Part shown: positions 1 to 7,937 of the stretch, in pieces | Layout of the letters: each line of letters opens with the position of its first letter | How positions within the stretch are numbered: position 1 is the stretch's first letter | Assembly: GCA_016867615.1 (NCBI GenBank) | Contig: VGJG01000028.1 | Coordinates: forward strand, 1 to 10,653 | Length of the DNA: 10,653 bases | DNA from: Candidatus Aminicenantota bacterium | GTDB taxonomy: Bacteria; Acidobacteriota; Aminicenantia; Aminicenantales; JAFGAV01 | Direction: 5' to 3' | The notes under the pieces: generated by a model | The model's database searches: none | The model's input: only the letters and a program-made list of their open reading frames with translations | What the model was told of the DNA's origin: nothing | Translations under genes and position numbers: made by a program

Positions 1-1145
1 AGAAGAAAGCCCGCCCGGGCCAGGTAGCCGACATCCTCCAGGAGGGACATGAGGAACAGAAGGGGGATGAAATAAGGCAGGACGATGGCCAACCCTCCGC
101 CCACTCCCTGCGTCAGGCCGTCGGCCAGATGAAACCCCAGGCCGTCGCCCAGGCTCCTGGCGAGCAGGCTCCGCAAGGCCTGGAGAGGCCCGAGCAGCAG
201 GTTTTCCAGGAAGTTGCCGGCCAGAAAGATGACGAAAAAGAACCCCAGCAGAACGGACAGGAGCACCCCGTATCCCAGAACAGGATGCATGATGATCCCG
301 TCGAGCCTCTCCACGAGCGTCAGTCCGCGCTCCCGCTGAACCCTGGCGCAATCCTCGAATATCTTCAAGGCCAGGTGGTGGCGCTCGGCGGAGACGACCT
401 CGTAGGCCGGCTTCCCCCTGGCCTCCTCGAGCTCCCGGCGGACCCGGAGGAGGACGGCGTTCAGCCGCGGGTAGGAAGAGGCCAGCAGACGGTTGAAATA
501 AAGGTCCCCGGCCTCGATCATTTTGATCGCGGTGAAACGCGCGTTCGCCGAGAGGGGAAAATCATCGGGCAGGGATTTTTCCAGCAGGTCGACCCGCGAT
601 TCCACGTCCCTCGACCAGCGCGGAGCGGGCGGGGCGCCGCCACCCGCGTCGACGACCTCGAAGGCCCGGGTCAGAAGCTCCTTGATCCCCCGTCCCCGCG
701 AAGCGACGGTGGGAACGACGGGCAGTCCGAGGGCGTTCTCGAGCCGCCGGGGGTCGATGCGAATCCCTTTTCTTTCCGCCAGGTCGGTCATGTTCAGGGC
801 GATGACCATGGGCAACCCGAGCTCCATGAGCTCCAGGGTCAGCTCCAGGCTCCTCCCCAGGATCGAGGCGTCCACGACGTTGATGACGACGTCCGGCCGT
901 TCCTGGAAGAGATGGGCCAGGGCGACTCTTTCCGCGGGCTCCTGGGGGTTGAGCGAATACGCGCCCGGCAGGTCCACGACGTTCAGGACCCGGCCCTCGA
1001 CGTTCACCCGGCTGTGGGTGTGTTTGACCGTCGTCCCGGGGAAGTTCGACGTCTCCGCTTTCAGCCCGGCGATGGAGTTGAAGAGAGTGCTCTTCCCGCA
1101 ATTGGGCTGGCCGACGAAGATCAGTACGGGGGCTTCAGCGCTCAT
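1..1145 (-). CDS. feoB: Ferrous iron transporter FeoB, N-terminal part (cut by window edge)
   Basis: FeoB is the inner-membrane Fe(II) permease, with a cytosolic GTPase domain fused to a membrane domain. Reading the minus strand from the ATG at 1145-1143 gives 381 codons with no stop up to the window edge. Visible motifs: G1 P-loop GQPNCGKST (residues 12-20), switch I region NFPGTTV (34-40), G3 DLPG (58-61) and G4 NMTD (118-121). A helical GDI-like linker follows at about 180-275. The first membrane segments start near residue 285 (IMHPVLGYGVLL), and a conserved LLEDVGYLARAGFL stretch lies at the edge. The start codon lies inside the end of feoA (11-base overlap), so translation is probably coupled. 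The rest of the Gate domains and any feoC lie outside the window. Family identity is clear. The frame was checked along the membrane part and shows no frameshift there. Confidence 0.96.
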   Translation of the reverse strand, partial: MSAEAPVLIFVGQPNCGKSTLFNSIAGLKAETSNFPGTTVKHTHSRVNVEGRVLNVVDLPGAYSLNPQEPAERVALAHLFQERPDVVINVVDASILGRSLELTLELMELGLPMVIALNMTDLAERKGIRIDPRRLENALGLPVVPTVASRGRGIKELLTRAFEVVDAGGGAPPAPRWSRDVESRVDLLEKSLPDDFPLSANARFTAIKMIEAGDLYFNRLLASSYPRLNAVLLRVRRELEEARGKPAYEVVSAERHHLALKIFEDCARVQRERGLTLVERLDGIIMHPVLGYGVLLSVLLGFFFVIFLAGNFLENLLLGPLQALRSLLARSLGDGLGFHLADGLTQGVGGGLAIVLPYFIPLLFLMSLLEDVGYLARAGFL

Positions 1146-1407
1146 CGGGAAGCTCGACGACGATCTTCTGGGCGACTCCCCTTCCCAGGGCCAGGGAGGT
1201 GTTCGAAGCCAGGTTGCGCACGAGAACGGGCCCCCGAAGAATCGCCTGGGATTGAAGCTCTATGACATCCTCGATGTGCAGACCCAGAGAGAAGAGCCTC
1301 TGCCTCACTCCCTGGCCTCCGTCTATGGACACGATCTTCAGGGGGACTCCGGAAGGCGCCTGGGAAAGGGCCATAGTCCTGGAATTCTTTTTTCTATTCT
1401 CTGTCAT
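1135..1407 (-). CDS. feoA: FeoA, small SH3-like ferrous iron transport protein
   Basis: FeoA is a small cytosolic SH3-like protein needed for, or modulating, FeoB-dependent Fe(II) uptake. The 90-residue product has the family pattern: a PLKIVSIDGGQGVRQRLFSLGL segment in the first half, a RGPVLVRN strand, and ALGRGVAQKIVVE near the C-terminus. It is somewhat longer than the usual size of about 75 residues because of a polar N-terminal extension (MTENRKKNSRT). A second ATG at 1374 (MALSQAPSG) would remove this. Neither start has a strong Shine-Dalgarno: the ATG at 1407 has only a purine run AAAGAAAG upstream, and the one at 1374 has AGGA just 2 bases away. I keep 1407 because it gives a short leader behind the predicted promoter. 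It is first in the operon and overlaps feoB by 11 bases. The Fur-like box upstream suggests iron repression. Confidence 0.92.
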   Translation of the reverse strand: MTENRKKNSRTMALSQAPSGVPLKIVSIDGGQGVRQRLFSLGLHIEDVIELQSQAILRGPVLVRNLASNTSLALGRGVAQKIVVELPDER

Positions 1408-1421
1408 GAAGGCTTTCTTTA

Positions 1422-1438
1422 TTGAGAATAATTCTCAA
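1422..1438 (-). promoter_or_regulatory. Fur-box-like operator for feoAB
   Basis: This is a perfect 8-1-8 inverted repeat, TTGAGAATAATTCTCAA on the plus strand. The core TGAGAAT-N-ATTCTCA matches the 7-1-7 Fur motif TGATAAT-N-ATTATCA at 12 of 14 defined positions, and the two differences are symmetric. It lies directly downstream of the predicted feo -10 box, over the expected transcription start, so bound Fur with Fe(II) would block initiation. The palindrome is seen directly. The link to Fur is inferred from the motif and from feoAB being a classic Fur target. Another Fur-family member (PerR, Zur) is possible but less fitting. Confidence 0.85.
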
Positions 1439-1441
1439 ATA

Positions 1442-1470
1442 ATACTACGCCACGTTTCCCCAAAAATCAA
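1442..1470 (-). promoter_or_regulatory. Sigma70-type promoter of feoAB
   Basis: On the minus strand the -35 is TTGATT (1470-1465) and the -10 is TAGTAT (1447-1442), with exactly 17 bp between them. The expected start is near 1435, inside the Fur-like palindrome, which gives a leader of about 28 bases before the feoA ATG. Both hexamers are imperfect, but the spacing and the operator position support the call. Confidence 0.72.
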
Positions 1471-1627
1471 GCTCCGATTTCCCCGGACCTTCCGGAACGC
1501 CGGCCGCGCTTGTATCCCCCGGACCGGACTTGGCCGGCCGGCATGGAGGAGACAGGGAAGAAAACAGCTCGAAAGAACGTCATAAAAAAGAAGGGATGAG
1601 TTTGCAGTGTCCCGAAAAACGGGCATC

Positions 1628-1656
1628 TTGACCATTTCATATGAATATGATAGGAT
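1628..1656 (+). promoter_or_regulatory. Candidate promoter of the RND efflux operon
   Basis: The -35 is TTGACC (1628-1633) and the -10 is TAGGAT (1651-1656), with a 17-bp spacer. The -35 matches consensus at 5 of 6 positions and the -10 at 4 of 6. The predicted start near 1663 leaves a leader of about 90 bases before the first gene. The spacer carries a perfect 10-bp palindrome, TTCATATGAA (1636-1645). That is where a repressor could sit, although such a short palindrome in AT-rich DNA can arise by chance. Confidence 0.6.
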
Positions 1657-1681
1657 TAATGAGTATAAGTCGGTTGCGTTT

Positions 1682-1707
1682 GGGGGGCGGATTCTTCTCC
1701 GGCCCCT
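1682..1707 (+). other. Stem-loop I in the efflux operon leader
   Basis: A GC-rich stem forms from GGGG plus CGGA on the 5' side (1683-1691) and TCCG plus CCCC on the 3' side (1698-1706). There is one internal G/G mismatch (1687/1702) and a 6-base loop TTCTTC. A G/T pair at 1682/1707 could extend it. No T-run follows, so it is not a standard intrinsic terminator. It lies between the predicted start and the ribosome binding site. Its function is unknown: mRNA stability, attenuation or a protein site are all possible. Confidence 0.55.
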
Positions 1708-1712
1708 TGTCC

Positions 1713-1737
1713 AGTTCAACAGCCAATGATTTGAACT
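1713..1737 (+). promoter_or_regulatory. Inverted repeat AGTTCAA-N11-TTGAACT before the efflux ribosome binding site
   Basis: Perfect 7-bp arms (1713-1719 and 1731-1737) flank an 11-base spacer. The right arm ends 4 bases before the AGGAGG ribosome binding site at 1742-1747. As RNA it is a second hairpin close enough to affect ribosome access. As DNA its symmetry would suit a dimeric repressor acting downstream of the promoter. No regulator gene lies in the window, so the role is inferred only from position. Confidence 0.5.
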
Positions 1738-1753
1738 CTCCAGGAGGAACATC

Positions 1754-3355
1754 ATGCCATTCCGCTGGAAAACCGCCATCCTGGCCGTCCTGGTCGCGGC
1801 CGCCTCGGCCCCGGCCCTCCCCTCGATGCAGGAAGAGGACGCCGTCCTCCGCCTGTCCCTGGAGGACTGCATCGCCAAGACCCTGAAGAACAACCTCGAC
1901 CTGGCCGCGGAGATGCTCGAGCCGGAGCTGGCTTCCGTTTCGGTGACGCTGGCCGGCGAGAAATTCATGCCCTCCCTATCGCTAAGCTACACGCAACAGG
2001 ACCAGAATTCCGCCTCTTTTTCTTTCCTGGACGCATCGGAAAAAGTCTCCACGCTTCAAAACGAATCGTCCCTGCAGCTCTCCCAGGTCATCCCCACCGG
2101 GGGGAGCTTTACGGCCGGACTGTCCAACTACATGACCGACACCAACAGGCGGTTCCAGAGCATCAACCCCCGCTACGGCAGCACCCTGCGCTTCACGTTC
2201 AGCCAGCCGCTTCTCCGTGATTTCGGGTTCAAGATGAGCCGCCGGGAAATCATCCAGGCCAAGAACTACCGCGATATCTCGGAGCAGGCTTTCGCCAAGT
2301 CCCTTGAGGACACGGTCTACTCCGCCGAGAGCGCCTACTGGAGCCTGGTCTACAGCATCGAAAACCTCAAGGTTCGGCAGCAGTCCCTGAAGCTGGCCCG
2401 GGAATTGCTGGAGAAAAACAGGGTCGAGATCGAAGCCGGCGTCCTCCCGCCCATCGAAATCCTGACCGCGGAGTCGGACGTGGCCACCCGCACGGCGGAC
2501 ATCCTGGAAGCGGAAGCCATGGTCAAGAACAGCGAGGACCTGCTCAAGACGATCATCAACCTTCCCGCCGAAAGGAGAGACGCCGATGCGGTCCGGATCG
2601 TCCCCACCGACAGCCCGTCCGTCACCGGCGAGGAATGCGTCCTGGAGAGCTGCCTCCGGACGGCCATGGAAAAGCGTCACGACCTCCAGGCCTCGAGGAT
2701 CGACCTCCGGAACAAGGAGCTGGGCCTGAGCCACGCCCGGAACCAGCTTTTTCCCGACCTCCGATTGCAGGCCACCTACTGGAGCCCTGGAATCTCGGGC
2801 GACCAGATCCTCTATGAGGGCGGAAACGCCCTGACCGGGCAGATCATCGGCACGATTCCCGGTCCGAGCAGCGACGCCTTCAAGGACGCCGTCCGCTTCA
2901 AGTACAAGAACTGGGCCGTGGGCCTGACCCTCAATTACTCCCTGAACAACGTCCTGACCCGGGCCTCTTATGCCCTCTCCAGGCTCAGCCTCGACCAGGC
3001 CCGCCTGAGGCTCAAGAACCAGGAGCAACAGGTCTTCCTGGAGGTCAAGACGGCCGTGCGGGCCGTCCAGACCAACGCCCAGCGTGTCGAGGCCTATCGT
3101 TCGGCGCGGGAGCTGGCTCAGAAAAAGCTCGAAGCCGAGGAGGAGAAATTCAAGGTCGGCCTGAGCACGAACTATTTCATCCTCCAGTATCAACGGGACC
3201 TGGCCGCGACCCAGATCATGGAGCTCAAGTCTAAAGTCGATTACAATATCTCCCTGGCCAACCTCAAACGCGTCCAGGGCATAAGGCTGGAGAACAGGCT
3301 TCCCTCTCTCGGCCGTCGCCTCGTGGAGATCAAGGATCGGGTCGAGGGCTTATGA
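1754..3355 (+). CDS. TolC-family outer-membrane efflux channel (OMF)
   Basis: This 533-residue protein is the outer-membrane exit duct of the tripartite pump encoded with the next two genes. The start ATG has a strong AGGAGG (1742-1747) six bases upstream. It begins a Sec signal peptide: basic MPFRWK, a hydrophobic AILAVLVAAASA core, and likely cleavage near residues 22-25. The mature part has the two-repeat OEP layout. The first half opens with LSLEDCIAKTLKNNLDLAAE and carries the porin-strand motif FTFSQPLLRDFG (147-158) with long amphipathic helices. The second half, after about residue 290, repeats the pattern with LRTAMEKRHDLQ, a SLNNVLTRASYALS segment, and a long coiled-coil helix ending near KVDYNISLANLKRVQG. 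Two cysteines four residues apart (ECVLESC) could form a disulfide. The stop overlaps the next start (ATGA), indicating translational coupling. Family is clear; substrate is unknown. Confidence 0.93.
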   Translation: MPFRWKTAILAVLVAAASAPALPSMQEEDAVLRLSLEDCIAKTLKNNLDLAAEMLEPELASVSVTLAGEKFMPSLSLSYTQQDQNSASFSFLDASEKVSTLQNESSLQLSQVIPTGGSFTAGLSNYMTDTNRRFQSINPRYGSTLRFTFSQPLLRDFGFKMSRREIIQAKNYRDISEQAFAKSLEDTVYSAESAYWSLVYSIENLKVRQQSLKLARELLEKNRVEIEAGVLPPIEILTAESDVATRTADILEAEAMVKNSEDLLKTIINLPAERRDADAVRIVPTDSPSVTGEECVLESCLRTAMEKRHDLQASRIDLRNKELGLSHARNQLFPDLRLQATYWSPGISGDQILYEGGNALTGQIIGTIPGPSSDAFKDAVRFKYKNWAVGLTLNYSLNNVLTRASYALSRLSLDQARLRLKNQEQQVFLEVKTAVRAVQTNAQRVEAYRSARELAQKKLEAEEEKFKVGLSTNYFILQYQRDLAATQIMELKSKVDYNISLANLKRVQGIRLENRLPSLGRRLVEIKDRVEGL

Positions 3356-4635
3356 CCGACGGGAAGCAACGGAGCAAGAGTGATCCCATGAACGGAAATT
3401 TCAAGCAAAAATTCCTGACCAAAAAGAACCTGGCCCTGGCCGCGGGCGTGCTCGTCCTGGGCTATGTGGTCGTCCGCATCCTCCTGGCCGTCCTGGGCTC
3501 CGGCGGAAGCGCGGGACGGGGCCCCCGGGGTTTCGCCGTGGCGGTCGAGGTCGCCCCGGTCGAGACGGGATCCCTCAGGGATGTGGGGCAGTTCGCCGGA
3601 ACGCTGGTCCCCAAATCCGAGATCACCGTCGCCCCCAAGATCTCGGGAAGGCTGAACCGCCTTCTGGTCGATATCGGGGATACGGTCGGACGAGGTCAGC
3701 TCGTGGCCGTGCTGGAGGATGAGGAGTATCAGCAGCAGTATCTCCAAGCCGAAGCGGACATCAACGTCGCCCGGGCGAACCTGGAGGATGCCAAGAGCTC
3801 GCTGGAGACGTCCCGCCGCGACCTGGAGCGGGCCCGGACGCTCCATCAGAAGGGCATCCAGTCGGACCAGCAACTCGACGCCGTCGTCGCCCAGCACGAA
3901 GCCCAGGAGTCCAGGCAGAAGGTGGCGGCCGCTCAATTGGCCAACAAGGAGGCGGCTTTGGAGACGGCGCGCGTCCGCCTGTCCTACACGCGCATAACCG
4001 TCACCTGGGAGCGAGGGAGCGACAGGCGGTATGTCGGCGAGCGTTTCGTCGACGAGGGCGCGTTGCTCTCGCCCAACACCCCCCTGCTGTCCATCATCGA
4101 GCTCCACCCCCTGACGGCCGTCGTCTTCGTCACGGAGAAGGATTACTTCCGCCTGAAACTCAACCAGAAAACCGCCGTCGCCAGCAGCGCCTTTCCCGGC
4201 CGGACGTTCGAGGGCCGGGTCGTCAGGATCGCCCCGATGTTGAAGGAAGCCTCCCGGCAGGCCAGAGTGGAGATAGAAATCCAGAACCCCGAAAAGCTCC
4301 TCAAGCCGGGGATGTTCATCAACACTCAGATCGAGTTCGCCCGGCATGAGAAAGCAACGATCGTCCCGTTCAGCTCGCTGGTCAACCGGGACGGCCGCCG
4401 GGGCGTCTTCCTCGCCGATTTCGTGGAGAACAAGGCCCTGTTCACGCCGGTCACGGTCGGCTTCATCGAGGGCGAGAAAGCGGAAATCCTCGACCCGCCC
4501 CTCCCCCCCGGCCATGTCGTCACCCTGGGCCATCATCTCCTGGAGGACGGGGCGAACATCCTCCTCCCCCAGAAGGAGTCCCCCGCCGGAAAGCCGGAGG
4601 GCAAGTCGCCGGGGAAAAAGCCCCGCAGCAAGTAA
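3352..4635 (+). CDS. RND-type membrane fusion (periplasmic adaptor) protein
   Basis: This 427-residue adaptor would bridge the RND pump and the outer-membrane channel. After a short basic cytosolic start comes one membrane segment (about 27-49). There is no lipobox cysteine, so it is membrane-anchored rather than a lipoprotein. The first biotinyl/lipoyl half-domain lies at about 91-123 (VAPKISGRLNRLL, GDTVGRGQLVAVLED). An alpha-helical hairpin runs from about 124 to 214 (many Ala, Glu, Gln and Arg heptads), followed by the second lipoyl half (GALLSPNTPLLSI). Beta-barrel and membrane-proximal domains follow (FEGRVVRIAPML, LLKPGMFINTQIEF, VPFSSLVNRDGRRGVFL). The C-terminus is a Lys/Pro-rich tail. 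The ATG at 3352 overlaps the preceding stop by 4 bases. An internal ATG at 3388 would trim 12 residues, but its GGAG is 13 bases away, so coupling from 3352 is preferred. Confidence 0.93.
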   Translation: MTDGKQRSKSDPMNGNFKQKFLTKKNLALAAGVLVLGYVVVRILLAVLGSGGSAGRGPRGFAVAVEVAPVETGSLRDVGQFAGTLVPKSEITVAPKISGRLNRLLVDIGDTVGRGQLVAVLEDEEYQQQYLQAEADINVARANLEDAKSSLETSRRDLERARTLHQKGIQSDQQLDAVVAQHEAQESRQKVAAAQLANKEAALETARVRLSYTRITVTWERGSDRRYVGERFVDEGALLSPNTPLLSIIELHPLTAVVFVTEKDYFRLKLNQKTAVASSAFPGRTFEGRVVRIAPMLKEASRQARVEIEIQNPEKLLKPGMFINTQIEFARHEKATIVPFSSLVNRDGRRGVFLADFVENKALFTPVTVGFIEGEKAEILDPPLPPGHVVTLGHHLLEDGANILLPQKESPAGKPEGKSPGKKPRSK

Positions 4636-4656
4636 GGTCCGACCCGGAGGAACGTC

Positions 4657-7743
<3,087 letters not shown>

Positions 7744-7790
7744 GGCGCGCCCGAACCGCGGCGCGGGGTCCGTTCGAGAAGCCCGAAGAG

Positions 7791-7817
7791 TAGAGCCCCG
7801 CCCCGCGAAAGGCTCTA
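7791..7817 (+). terminator. Possible hairpin terminator after the efflux operon (no U-tract)
   Basis: Perfect 7-bp arms TAGAGCC (7791-7797) and GGCTCTA (7811-7817) enclose a 13-base GC-rich loop, 48 bases after the pump stop codon. No T-run follows (the next bases are TGACGAATTG), so intrinsic termination would be weak. It may be a 3'-end stabilising hairpin, or termination may be Rho-dependent. A weaker CGAAC/GTTCG pairing (7752-7756, 7772-7776) lies before it. Confidence 0.35.
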
Positions 7818-7824
7818 TGACGAA

Positions 7825-7878
7825 TTGTGTGGTGAATTCTAGTCTGAGGACATAAGCTCACGCTAAAGGATCACACAA
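7825..7878 (+). other. Long stem-loop segment between efflux operon and secA
   Basis: Outer arms TTGTGTGGT (7825-7833) and ATCACACAA (7870-7878) pair over 9 positions with one G-T. Inside, AG..TGAG (7841-7848) can pair with CTCA..CT (7857-7864) across a 2x2 internal loop, leaving the 8-base loop GACATAAG. The element is poorer in GC than its surroundings and sits just before the secA promoter. It matches no RNA family or tRNA that I recognise. It could be a transcript 3' end, an operator or a small structured RNA. Confidence 0.4.
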
Positions 7879-7890
7879 AACTTCATGGAG

Positions 7891-7915
7891 CCCCCGCCAA
7901 ATTGACATCCGGGGG
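7891..7915. repeat. Inverted repeat CCCCCG/CGGGGG around the secA -35 box
   Basis: Six-base arms (7891-7896 and 7910-7915) are separated by 13 bases that contain the TTGACA box. This could be an operator for a regulator of secA. In GC-rich DNA an arm of this length may also be chance. Confidence 0.3.
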
Positions 7916-7930
7916 TCGTTCATGTATAAG
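7902..7930 (+). promoter_or_regulatory. Strong sigma70-type promoter of secA (secA-guaB)
   Basis: TTGACA (7902-7907, exact consensus) and TATAAG (7925-7930, 5 of 6) are spaced by exactly 17 bp. This is the best promoter match in the window. Initiation 6-8 bases after the -10 falls at 7936-7938, on or beside the secA ATG at 7938. A TTG in frame with secA at 7902 is part of this -35 box and is therefore not taken as the gene start. Confidence 0.82.
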
Positions 7931-7937
7931 ATATCAA

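Larger units (their letters stand above)
1408..1753. other. Divergent intergenic region between feoAB and the efflux operon
   Basis: This 346-base gap holds the left-facing feo control region (1422-1470) and the right-facing efflux promoter and leader (1628-1753). Between them (1471-1627) I see no gene. There is a GC-rich patch with a 9-base direct repeat CCCCGGACC (1481-1489 and 1517-1525), the palindrome TTCCGGAA (1490-1497), and GCCGGCC/GGCCGGC arms around 1500-1540. An A-rich stretch follows. The only short reading frame there, from the ATG at 1543 (18 codons, Lys-rich), has no ribosome binding site and is not called. Confidence 0.8.

Noticed and set aside
129..1425. Long plus-strand open frames opposite feoB and feoA (378 and 300 codons)
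   Set aside because: They lie fully antisense to feoB/feoA, have Arg/Gly/Pro-rich compositions typical of GC-rich shadow frames, and match no family I know.
1543..1599. Tiny plus-strand frame MEETGKKTARKNVIKKKG
   Set aside because: It has no Shine-Dalgarno and lies upstream of the predicted promoter. Its Lys-rich composition follows from the A-rich DNA.
1611..1623. CCCG-AAAAA-CGGG hairpin as a terminator
   Set aside because: The stem is only 4 bp with no T-run, and no transcript is expected to end there between two divergent units.
1435..1968. 177-codon minus-strand frame across the divergent intergenic region
   Set aside because: It would read through the feo promoter, the Fur-like box and the start of the channel gene. 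Its sequence is Ser/Arg-rich with no domain.
1982..4536. Long minus-strand frames opposite the outer-membrane channel and adaptor genes (403 and 431 codons)
   Set aside because: They are antisense shadows with Asp/Gly/Leu-rich low-information sequence. The plus-strand genes have signal peptide, domains and ribosome binding sites.
7821..7880. tRNA or tmRNA in the gap before secA
   Set aside because: There is no acceptor stem with CCA-type end, no GTTCGA T-loop and no anticodon arm in the right places. Only simple stem-loops are present.
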